Shown: piece by piece, positions 26,860 to 36,100 of the stretch | How positions within the stretch are numbered: position 1 is the stretch's first letter | Layout: every line of letters starts with the position of its first letter | Origin: Ekhidna sp964289745 | GTDB taxonomy: Bacteria > Bacteroidota > Bacteroidia > Cytophagales > Cyclobacteriaceae | Reading direction: 5' to 3' | DNA: 64,000 nucleotides | NCBI GenBank assembly: GCA_964289745.1 | Contig: CAXYMM010000001.1 | Location: forward strand, 1,240,001 to 1,304,000 | Program-made: the position numbers and the translations under genes | Notes under the pieces: generated by a model | Told to the model about the DNA's origin: nothing | Database searches by the model: none | What the model saw: the letters and a program-made list of their open reading frames with translations, nothing else

Positions 26860-28416
26860 CTATCTCGGGTTTTGAGTTAATCTTGGATTGATCTGAATAT
26901 CCAAATCAGGTAGAGGGTGGTAATACAAGTTTTGGTTGTTTGGATCACCAAGAAGTGGTAGTTCATCTGGATGACGGTCAGACAATGCATCGGCCAGTGT
27001 TTCTGTTCTTGTTAGGTCAAACCACCTTTTCATTTCACCTACAAATTCCCAACCACGTTCGTCTATGACGTCTTGCCTTGAAAAGGAAGATAAATCATCC
27101 ACATCCGCTGCATTGATGCTTACTCCTTTAGCTCTTCTTCTAATTTGATTGATGTAATCAAGGGCTAAAGAACCATTTCCGCCACCACCCATCGATTGTG
27201 CCTCTGCGTAGATCAGGTATATTTCTGCAAGTCGGATCATCGGATAATCCAGCTCTGAACTAGGTGCAGTGGTTCCAACTTGTCCCTCGACTGGAGCATT
27301 TTTATCCACCCCACCGTCATAAAATTTGCTTAAGAATGGATTGGGCCAAGTGAATTCTTGCCAAGGCTGTATTCTTCCGTCCTGATACCTAAGTTCGGTT
27401 AGGAACGTGTGGTCTTTTCTTGCTCCCGAAGGAAAATTATTGAAGAACGTTCGTTCGATGAACAAATCTTGGAACCCTCCAAGTTCTGCTGGCTTGGTGG
27501 TTTGAGAAGCGAATGGAGTAATAAGTCCCAGGCTTGGACAATTTGTGTCATTGCAGAATTTCAATTGCCAGATATACTCTGTGTTAGTATCCTCATTTTC
27601 CAACTGAAACATAGAGGCAAAATCATTTTCTAATGCATATGGTCCGTTTTGAATCACATCTTGTGCGTCGCTTAAGGCATCCGCAAATCGAGCCGTTTCT
27701 TTGAGTGGCCAACTCGCCATAGTTAAATAGACATTGGCTCTCAAGGCTTTTGCAGCCCAACGATTGACTCGTCCTCTTTCTACTTGCGTCACGGGCAGGT
27801 GCTCAATGGCGAACTCCAAATCAGATAAAATCTGGGCATATACGTCCGAAACCGGATCACGGGTAACTCCAAAATCCGTAGGTCCATTGTCATCATTTAA
27901 AATGATAGGGACATCCCCAAACAATCTAACTAGACGAAAGTAGGCCCAGGCTCTTAGCATATAGGCTTCTGCAACTTTGATGTCTACCTGTTCAGCATTG
28001 ACGCCAAGATCTTTTAAGTCAGCTTGGCCTCTTATCGAAAAATTAGCCTGGAGGATTACGTCGTAAGGCAAATCCCACCCAGCTCCAGAAATCTCGGAAT
28101 TAGAAGATCGGATTGCGAGTTGATCTCCTTCTTTAAAATTTCCTTTATTTCCACCGGGTTGTGAAGTCCAATCATCTGCTCCACAAAAAATAGTCCTATG
28201 CCTGGCACCACCCAGACCCCTGTTCCAGGGGTTTGCAACCATTTGTCGGTAGGTTGCAGTAACTGCTGCATCCAGGTCATCAATCGTCTGGAAAAAGTTA
28301 TTGATAGAGCTGGCATCTTTTGATACCTCTGTGAGCAAGTCATCACATCCACCAACCAGTAGCATCATGACGCCAATCATCGGCAGTGCTATTGTTTTTC
28401 TTAAGTTCATTTTCAT
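26860..28416 (-). CDS. SusD/RagB-like surface glycan-binding lipoprotein
   Basis: 518 residues from the ATG at 28416; a TTG at 28428 in the same frame touches the SusC stop. The lipoprotein signal ends LVGGC. SusD features: AYMLRAWAYFRLVRLFGDVP, LGGFQDLFIE, a C-terminal DERGWEFVGEMKRWFDLTR, and the classic NPRLTQNPR ending. It directly follows SusC by about 12 bp, forming the usual pair that captures oligosaccharide at the cell surface. It is closely related to the orphan SusD at 14.3-15.9 kb. Confidence 0.95.
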   Translation of the reverse strand: MKMNLRKTIALPMIGVMMLLVGGCDDLLTEVSKDASSINNFFQTIDDLDAAVTATYRQMVANPWNRGLGGARHRTIFCGADDWTSQPGGNKGNFKEGDQLAIRSSNSEISGAGWDLPYDVILQANFSIRGQADLKDLGVNAEQVDIKVAEAYMLRAWAYFRLVRLFGDVPIILNDDNGPTDFGVTRDPVSDVYAQILSDLEFAIEHLPVTQVERGRVNRWAAKALRANVYLTMASWPLKETARFADALSDAQDVIQNGPYALENDFASMFQLENEDTNTEYIWQLKFCNDTNCPSLGLITPFASQTTKPAELGGFQDLFIERTFFNNFPSGARKDHTFLTELRYQDGRIQPWQEFTWPNPFLSKFYDGGVDKNAPVEGQVGTTAPSSELDYPMIRLAEIYLIYAEAQSMGGGGNGSLALDYINQIRRRAKGVSINAADVDDLSSFSRQDVIDERGWEFVGEMKRWFDLTRTETLADALSDRHPDELPLLGDPNNQNLYYHPLPDLDIQINPRLTQNPR

Positions 28417-28428
28417 TGCAACTATCAA

Positions 28429-31400
28429 TTAAAAACCAAAATTAAGTCCTACTGTATAGGTTCTGGGTACGGGAAAGGAACCTCTATCAATTCCCGGAGC
28501 TTGATTGCTTCCAGATTTTGATTCCGGATCATACCCTGTGTAATCAGTAATGGTGATCAGGTTCTGTACTGCAGCATAAATTCGTAGTTGCGACAGCTTA
28601 AGCTTATCTCTAAAGGACTCTGAGAAATTGTACCCTAAAGCAATATTTCGAACCCGAATAAAACTTGCATCCTCAACAAACAGTGATGATTGTGCCTGGA
28701 AATCTGCTAACAAAGATGGAAGCGAGCCATCACCAACTGACGCAGGGAATGAGCTACTATTCAGTATTTCAGCAGAAGTGGCATCAAGCACCCCAGCTCC
28801 ACCTCCCAATAGCCCATGCTGTGGAAGGTTATAGGCGTCCAACCCATTCAACCCTTGAACAAATACATTCAAACTAAAATTCTTATAATCAATAAACGTA
28901 TTGAATCCCCAAGTAAAATCTGGATGTCCATTTCCCAAGACGGTCATGTCCTCAATGTCAATTTCTCCATCTCCGTTTCGATCAAAATAAAGGGCATCTC
29001 CGACTTGAGCGCTAGGCACCTCCCCATCCAAAGGCGCAGCTCCTTCTACTTTTGAGCCCAAATATTGGTATCCCCATAGCTGCCCCAGTTGCTGGCCTTC
29101 GATTAGAATATGAGATTGTTGTTCAAAGCCGTTCTCCGTACTTCCAGTAAATAGCGAATCAGAGGGCAATTGCAACACTTCACTTTCATTAAAGGCCATA
29201 TTGAATGAAGTACGAATTTTCAAATCAGAATTTGCCTTCCACTGATGGATGATGTTCAATTCCACACCGCTATTCTTAAACTCTCCAGAATTGGTTCGGA
29301 TTGATCCTCCGCCAAAGAAGCCAGGAACAGGTTGATTAAAGTGAGCTCCCTCCGTGAATTTTTCATAATAATCAAAATTCATTTCAATCTTGCCATCCCA
29401 AAGAATCACATCAAATCCACTGTTCCATGTTCTTGAGGTTTCCCACAAAAGGTCAGGATTTGCCCTATTGGAATTATCGGGAAAAGCTTCTGCATTCGCC
29501 ACATCACTTCCCGAAAAAGCATACCCGTTTATATCCGGATTTGTCAGGCTCTGAATCTGAGTAAATCCAATTGAATTAATGGCACCCACTTCGCCGTATC
29601 CAATTCGTAATTTGAGGCCTTGCAATTGTTCGACATTAGCCAGAAAAGGTTCATCACTAATTCTGTAAGCGATAGCTCCTGAATAAAAATCATCCCATTG
29701 GTTGTCCTTTGGCAAACGAGAAGATGCATCTACTCGAACGGACCCTGTAAACAAGATCTTATCCTTGAAATCATAGTTTACTCTACTGAGGTACGAGATT
29801 TGACCAAGGCTTTGAAAATCAAAAGGATCATTGTCTGGCACTGTTTCGCCAGGAGTTTCATCCTCGTTGAACGTATTCCTAAAACGATTAATGGTGAATT
29901 CTCGATCCAGCACCTCTGCTACAGCGGTAGCTGACAACCGATGATCTTCACCAAACGATTTGGTGTAATCAAGCTGTAAATTCCACTGTTGATTGGTCTG
30001 GGAGCGATCTGAGCTCGTTATCTCAGAGACACTGCCCGGTGTAGCTGGCTCAAATCTTCTAAAAGTGGACGCATCGCGTTCGGTGAGTTGTATACCATAC
30101 GAGGCCTTGACGGTCAAATTTTTTACAATCTCGTGACTTAAAGTAATCCCACCATTGAAAATATTGTTATCTGCATTAGCGTCCACCTCCTTGGCTTGAT
30201 AGACAGGATTTCTTCTTACAGTAGTTCCATAACCAACAAATCCCTGGTAATCATCTGTTGCAGGATCAAAAATTGGGAGATTGGGAGACCAGCTGGTAGC
30301 TGCATCAACCACTCTGTTTTCCGCATCATTCCTCATCCCATTCTGCCCTGCAATATTGTGTGTTTTTTCAAGGGTATAGCCTCCATTCAATTGCAGCTTT
30401 GTCTTACTTGTAATTGAGGTATTAAAATTTAGCCTTCCAGCATATCGCTCATAATCGGAATTCAATACGATCCCCTGATCCTTTCGAGCTCCCAGCGACA
30501 CTCTCAATGCTGCATTTTTCCACCCTTTTGATAGATTTAGATTTAGGTTATCAGAATGGGCGGTGCGAAAAATCTCATCCTGCCAATCAGTCCCAAAAGC
30601 CGGATTTGCTCTCGCCTCTTCGATTTCCTGACGTGTAAATCGCTCTGAAGCACCTCCTTCTTCGAGCTTCTGATTGACGACTTGCATGTAGGTTGCAGCG
30701 TCTAATAGGTCTAATTTGTTCTGCAATTGGGAGATCGTATGATAGTATTCTCCATTCACCGTAATAGGTGTTGCAGCCTTAGCATTTTTGGTAGTAATGA
30801 GTATAACTCCATTGGCTCCTCTAGAGCCATAAATAGCAGTAGCAGAAGCATCTTTTAGCACCGATACCGTTTCAATATCATTTGGATTGATTGCATTGAT
30901 ATCGGCATCAATGAAGCCATCAATCACGTAGGTCGGGTTTCCTGTAAACCCTCGAATATTCACTTTTGGGGTAGATCCTGGAGCTCCACTGTTCTGCTGA
31001 ACGGTGACTCCTGCAACTTTTCCCTGTAGTATATTCTCCACCCGTTGGAGCTGTTGTAGGTCTACATCTTTGGAGGAGATGACTCCTGTAGCACCTGTTA
31101 AATCGGATTTCTTTTGAACGCCGTAACCAACAACTATTAATTCGTCTAGCTGTTCAATATCTTCTAACAACACGATCTCCAGTGGAATATTATTCGTGAC
31201 CTGCATTTCCTGTGAAATGAATCCAACATAGGAAATTACTAGCATTTGTCCTTTTTCTACCGAAAGAGAAAAGATTCCATTGATGTCTGTAATGGCACCT
31301 TTTCCAGGTTGCTCCTTGACAGAGACGGTCACACCAGGCAAGCCTTCATTTTGTGAATCTGTAATTTTTCCTTCAACAGTAAATTCCTGGGCAAAAGAGG

Positions 31401-31458
31401 AAATACAGCCGAGAGTTAAGAAAAGAAAAAGTGGTAGTAGTATCGAAGTTGATTTCAT
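28429..31458 (-). CDS. SusC/RagA-like TonB-dependent oligosaccharide transporter
   Basis: 1009-residue outer-membrane transporter powered by TonB. Signal peptide about 1-23. A carboxypeptidase-regulatory-like domain (about 27-100, GKITDSQNEGLPGVTVSVKE) precedes the SusC signature ELIVVGYGVQKKSDLTGA, then the plug (LQGKVAGVTVQQNSGAPG, VNIRGF) and a 22-strand barrel ending in an aromatic-rich YTVGLNFGF. No STN domain, so it is not a sigma-signalling type; control is expected from the adjacent HTCS. The start lies only 12 bp after a strong hairpin with a T-run (31470-31505). Confidence 0.96.
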   Translation of the reverse strand: MKSTSILLPLFLFLTLGCISSFAQEFTVEGKITDSQNEGLPGVTVSVKEQPGKGAITDINGIFSLSVEKGQMLVISYVGFISQEMQVTNNIPLEIVLLEDIEQLDELIVVGYGVQKKSDLTGATGVISSKDVDLQQLQRVENILQGKVAGVTVQQNSGAPGSTPKVNIRGFTGNPTYVIDGFIDADINAINPNDIETVSVLKDASATAIYGSRGANGVILITTKNAKAATPITVNGEYYHTISQLQNKLDLLDAATYMQVVNQKLEEGGASERFTRQEIEEARANPAFGTDWQDEIFRTAHSDNLNLNLSKGWKNAALRVSLGARKDQGIVLNSDYERYAGRLNFNTSITSKTKLQLNGGYTLEKTHNIAGQNGMRNDAENRVVDAATSWSPNLPIFDPATDDYQGFVGYGTTVRRNPVYQAKEVDANADNNIFNGGITLSHEIVKNLTVKASYGIQLTERDASTFRRFEPATPGSVSEITSSDRSQTNQQWNLQLDYTKSFGEDHRLSATAVAEVLDREFTINRFRNTFNEDETPGETVPDNDPFDFQSLGQISYLSRVNYDFKDKILFTGSVRVDASSRLPKDNQWDDFYSGAIAYRISDEPFLANVEQLQGLKLRIGYGEVGAINSIGFTQIQSLTNPDINGYAFSGSDVANAEAFPDNSNRANPDLLWETSRTWNSGFDVILWDGKIEMNFDYYEKFTEGAHFNQPVPGFFGGGSIRTNSGEFKNSGVELNIIHQWKANSDLKIRTSFNMAFNESEVLQLPSDSLFTGSTENGFEQQSHILIEGQQLGQLWGYQYLGSKVEGAAPLDGEVPSAQVGDALYFDRNGDGEIDIEDMTVLGNGHPDFTWGFNTFIDYKNFSLNVFVQGLNGLDAYNLPQHGLLGGGAGVLDATSAEILNSSSFPASVGDGSLPSLLADFQAQSSLFVEDASFIRVRNIALGYNFSESFRDKLKLSQLRIYAAVQNLITITDYTGYDPESKSGSNQAPGIDRGSFPVPRTYTVGLNFGF

Positions 31459-31469
31459 AAGTAACGGTT

Positions 31470-31505
31470 AAAAAGTACGCTACATCTCTGCGAAGTGTAG
31501 CGTAC
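31470..31505 (-). terminator. Terminator/attenuator between surface lipoprotein and susC
   Basis: Perfect 10-bp stem GTACGCTACA (31475-31484) / TGTAGCGTAC (31496-31505), with an 11-nt loop, followed on the minus strand by TTTTT. It ends 12 bp before the SusC ATG, leaving no room for a separate promoter, so SusC mRNA must read through it. Confidence 0.8.
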
Positions 31506-31535
31506 AGTTCTAAGTATGAAAAATATTCATTTCTA

Positions 31536-33029
31536 TCATAGAGTACAATCAGATCCCTTATCGGTAAGTACTCTGTTATTTAAGCTTAGATCATTGCTAT
31601 TCATGGCAGAGGCATGATCGGCAAAAAGTGTAGCTCTCCAGGTGTCTCCCACTCTAATCCCTGTGATTTCTGCTTCAGGAGCAATCACAGACTGATTTCG
31701 CTCTCTTATATGAATAATCGTAAGATCTATTGGGTCTACTCCTGCCGGTGTTCCATCAATACTATACGTTTCGTCGAGCGTAGCTACTGCCGTGGCATCA
31801 GACAAATTAAACGGAATCTCATCACCATCCGCAAATACGTATAATCTGGCTACATCATTTTGATCACCTGCTACAAATGTGTGACGAAGCACTACCACAT
31901 AAGACTCATTCAGGTTATAAGTGGCTTCAGAAAGAATTTCAGGGTTTCCTTCATTCTCCTTTAGCAAGCCAAACTTCAATCCGCCTGAACCATCATTTTG
32001 AGCAATGATCTTCACCGTGTTGTTGTTAGACGCACCCGAGGTAGCGTTCGCAAGCGCAATGATGTCTCCTGATCCTTTTACATCTGTCTTTCCAGCCAGT
32101 GCACCTCCTGTAGCCGTAACTTTTACAAGTGCTGACATAAATACATCACCTGTTTCACTATTTCCAGTGTATCCATCGGCAGCAAACCTTCTACCTATGC
32201 TTGTATTATTTCCAGTTTCTGTTTTCGCTGCAATACAGTTACCATTATTACTATTTAACCAGTTCCATAGCTCTGATTCATCACCACTGGTCATCACAAT
32301 GTCTCTTGCTCCAGCCACTGAAGGGTAACCTGTTACGGCTAATGAAGAACTGGCCGAAATACTCATAGATGTTCGGATTGCTTTAGAATTGAAATTTACA
32401 GGACTGTACCATGTATTGAATACTTGGTTATTTGGAATAGTTTCCGCCGGATAACCACCACCTGCATTTGCCTGATTCATCACTGTATCAGTATTTAATG
32501 TAAAATGAATGAGTCCAGAATCAAGAGGTAAAGTAGTAGTCCATTCGGATCCAAACTGCTCTAAGAAGTCAGACATAAAGAGTGTTCCGGTTATGGACAA
32601 ACCAACGTTCGCAGAAAGCGAAACATCTACATTATCCGCTCCAGTAGAAGATAAAGTCATTTTACCTGTGACAGACCCTTCCGCAGACGTAGCGGGCATC
32701 CGTACATATACATTAACGTTCCCTGCATCAAGATCTGCTTGTGGGATGGTTAGCGTACTTGTTCCAAAGTCACTTGATTCGGAAAGTGAAGCTTCAAATC
32801 CTGTTGGGACTGAAACTGAAACGTCAGCTTTCAGAAATTTACCAGTAACCACGATTGCGCTCGTAGCAGACTGTTTATTGATATCTAGATTGCCAAAATT
32901 CACTGTTGCTGTACTTACCGATATCTCGGGAGTATCCAAATTTGGGGGAGCTGGATTTTCATCATCCCCGCACGAAATGACAAACATTAGTGTTGCCATA
33001 ATCGATAAAAACAAATAGGTCTTTTTCAT
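31536..33029 (-). CDS. Surface lipoprotein in the SusE/F position, putative glycan-binding
   Basis: 497 residues from the ATG at 33029 (another ATG at 33041). The lipoprotein signal MKKTYLFLSIMATLMFVISC is followed by GDDENPAPP, a surface-export-like acidic stretch. Residues about 30-145 form a repeated beta-sandwich (BACON/Ig-like, ISVSTATVNFGNLDINKQSA). The remainder, with VVVLRHTFVAGDQNDVARLY and EITGIRVGDTWRATLF, resembles LamG-type jelly rolls. No catalytic motif seen. Being next to susC, it probably helps hold the polysaccharide at the surface. It is upstream of susC instead of downstream as in many loci. Confidence 0.75.
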   Translation of the reverse strand: MKKTYLFLSIMATLMFVISCGDDENPAPPNLDTPEISVSTATVNFGNLDINKQSATSAIVVTGKFLKADVSVSVPTGFEASLSESSDFGTSTLTIPQADLDAGNVNVYVRMPATSAEGSVTGKMTLSSTGADNVDVSLSANVGLSITGTLFMSDFLEQFGSEWTTTLPLDSGLIHFTLNTDTVMNQANAGGGYPAETIPNNQVFNTWYSPVNFNSKAIRTSMSISASSSLAVTGYPSVAGARDIVMTSGDESELWNWLNSNNGNCIAAKTETGNNTSIGRRFAADGYTGNSETGDVFMSALVKVTATGGALAGKTDVKGSGDIIALANATSGASNNNTVKIIAQNDGSGGLKFGLLKENEGNPEILSEATYNLNESYVVVLRHTFVAGDQNDVARLYVFADGDEIPFNLSDATAVATLDETYSIDGTPAGVDPIDLTIIHIRERNQSVIAPEAEITGIRVGDTWRATLFADHASAMNSNDLSLNNRVLTDKGSDCTL

Positions 33030-33088
33030 AAGTTTTGTCATAAAGTATTAAATATGTTGATCCAAAGGTGTGAGGGATGATACTCTGT

Positions 33089-33100
33089 AAAGGGGAACTA
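33089..33100 (-). promoter_or_regulatory. Shared motif TAGTTCCCCTTT upstream of surface lipoprotein
   Basis: Exact second copy of the 12-bp motif at 26649-26660, at a similar distance (59-71 nt) from its gene start. Candidate promoter or HTCS-binding element for the lipoprotein-susC-susD unit. Confidence 0.45.
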
Positions 33101-33129
33101 TTGGGCATTGAAAGAGGTAAATCAATCAT

Positions 33130-33153
33130 GAATAACCCTCAAACGGGTTATTC
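33130..33153 (-). terminator. Hairpin over the HTCS stop codon
   Basis: Perfect 9-bp stem GAATAACCC (33130-33138) / GGGTTATTC (33145-33153) spanning the HTCS stop. Only a weak T-rich tail follows, so it may be a terminator or an mRNA-stability element. Confidence 0.5.
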
Positions 33154-36100
33154 AAGCTGTTTTTGTAATTCATCCAGTTTATTTTGTCTGTAATCTCTCG
33201 GTGACAGTCCAAACTGCTCAGTAAAAGTTTTCTTGAAGTACTTGTAATCATTGAAACCAACTGAGTAAGCAACAGCACTCAGCTTAATATCTTCTGCAAT
33301 CAATATCTCAGCGGCCTTCTTGAGTCGAATAGATCGAACAAACCCTGCAATAGAGAACCCGGTCAGGGACTTAATCTTCCTGTAAAGTGTCGATTGACTC
33401 ATGCAAAGCTCATCGGCTAGGCCTTCAATGTTGAACTCAGCATCTTGTATACTAGATTCGATTAAACCCGAAACGTCCTGAATGAATTTTTCTTCCTTGT
33501 TTACAGCACGATGAACTGTATTAGGTTTAAACCTTACTTTGTTGATTAGATACGATCTAACCTTTCTACGATTCTCAACCTGCGACGCTATTCTAGATCG
33601 GATCACCGAGGCATCGAAAGGTTTTGAGACGTAATCATCTGCTCCATGATCCAGTCCTTCAATTTCGTATACCTTAGAAGTCCTTGCTGTTAGCAAGATA
33701 ACTGGAATATGAGATGTGCGAAGATCACCCTTTAGTATACGACACATTTCAAGGCCATCCATCTCTGGCATCATCACATCACTGATGATGATATCCGGTA
33801 CTTGGCTAAAGGCAAGGTCTTTACCTTCTAGTCCGTTTTCAGCCTTTAGTACATGGTATCCTTCCTTTTCAAAGATGCTTTCCAAATAGTTTCTTATATC
33901 CAGGTTATCATCCACCACCAAAATATTGATCTTACCATCATCAATACTGAGGTCACTTAGCTCAAGTCCAGTATCTACATTACCACTCTCTTTTTCATAA
34001 CCTGATATCGCCTCACTGTCTTCAAATCCTTCAATCATATCCTCTGGCTGGAAGTGATCAACACCCTTGGGAAGGGTAACAATAAATGAGGTACCCTTTC
34101 TTGGTTTGCTTCTAACCTCAATATCACCGCTATGTAAGCTGACAATCTTTTTGGATAAGGAAAGCCCAATTCCAGAGCCTATTATAGACGAAGATTGTGT
34201 TCCTTTGATCTGATAAAATCTATCAAAAATCTTAGCCAAGTTTTCCTCAGAGATTCCTTTACCGTTATCGATTACACTGATGTAGCAATTATGCTCATCT
34301 TCTGTTACCGAAATTTGAACGGTGCCATTTTTACCTAGAAATTTGAAGGCATTGGATAGGAGATTACAAATTACCACTTCCATCTTATCCCTATCATATG
34401 CCAGCAAAATCTGCTCTGAACTCGTATCGAATGTGTATTGCACAACCTCTGCTTCTGCATATCCCTTAAATGTGAGATAAATTTCACGAATGAATTTTAC
34501 AAAATTTCCCTGAGCGACTTTGAGCTTCAGCTGTCCTTGATCGGCTTTCCTAAAGTCCAATAACTGATTGATAAGATCAAAAAGCTTTTTGGCATTTTTA
34601 TCCACATAATTTAAGCTTTCTCTTACATCAGTATCCAGCGATCTTCTGTTCAGAATTTCGGCGATTGGACTCATAATCAACGTTAGTGGCGTTCTCAACT
34701 CATGAGAAATGTTAGTAAAGAATTTCAGTTTGGCATTGCTTAGTTCGGTCTCCTTCACTTCGTTCATACGAGCCAGTTCGAGGTTAGCTTCCAGTTCTGC
34801 TCGGTTCACAAAAAAGCGTGATATATATACCGCAATCGCCGAAAGAAATAATATGTAAATACCATAAGCCCAATTGGATTTCCAGGGTGGTGGCAATACG
34901 TTGATTTTAATTTGCTTTATAGCTCCCCAGCTAACGCCATCTTTAGAAGCTCTGAGCTCCAAAGTGTAGCTTCCTGCATCCAAATCTATGAAACTGATCT
35001 CCGATTTAGAGCCGTTATCAATCCAAGAATCATTCAACCCTGCTATTCGATATTTATACTTCAGGTTTTCTCGATCTCCAAAATCGTTGGAGACAAAACC
35101 AAGAGACATAATTGATTCACGATGTGTCAATTTAATCTCGTCCGCATAAGAGATACTCTTGGCAAGTATTTTCCGTCCATTAACCACATCTCCTGCTCGT
35201 ACTTCTACATTATCAACCTTAAGCGAGGTAAAAGCAATCTCCAAGGAGTCCACTTTCAAGTCCATTTGTAAGGGATTAAGGGTCAGTAACCCGTCAGAGC
35301 TACCAAAGTAAATTTTCTCACCATCGTTGTAGTAGGAATTGATATTCATCGAATGTACTCCTCCCTGCGCACCAGCAAGATTGATTACCGCTTCACCCCC
35401 CGCAGGGATGGTGGCAATACCTGATGCCGTACTGAACCAAATACTTGAACTTTGATCCTGACTAACCGCTGTGATGTAGTCATTTTTGAGTCCATCCTCT
35501 GCATTGTATTTACGAACAAATCTTAGTGTATCGTCCTGAATTTGGAGATGCAATAGACCTCCAGGAACACCTACCCATAGGTCCTGACCCAAAGAAAACA
35601 TGATTGATAAAATGATCACACTGGGAAAGTGACCTCCAAGATTATCGTCTCTACGGATGAAACTAGTGCTTCTCTCATCAAAAGAGTAAAGTCCGTTGTA
35701 CGTCCCTACCCAAATGGTGCCATTAGTATCTTCGATTACCTTGCTAATTCGATTGCTTTGAAGACCACTTTTAAATTCAACACCCTCGGCGAAATGATGG
35801 ATTGTTGTAAATCTGCCCTTCTTTCTATTCAACAAAAACAAACCTTCCCGCTGAGTACCCACCCAGATGCGCTCTCTGCTATCCAAAAAAACTTCTTTGA
35901 TCTTATTCGATTTCAAGAGATGCTCTACTGGACCATTTTCAGGCTCACCCATTTTGTAGACAAAAACACCTGCTTTAGTCCCTGCTAACATCCACTCACC
36001 GAACTCTGCAAAAGAGGAAACTTTTAGACCTTTAGTACCCGGAAGGTGTATAAAATTCCTTTCATCTCTGGAGTAGCCAATTCCTCCACCCCACGTTCCA

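Noticed and set aside
28429..31458. SusC as an iron-siderophore receptor
   Set aside because: It lacks the STN domain, is paired directly with SusD and sits beside an HTCS, all typical of glycan uptake.
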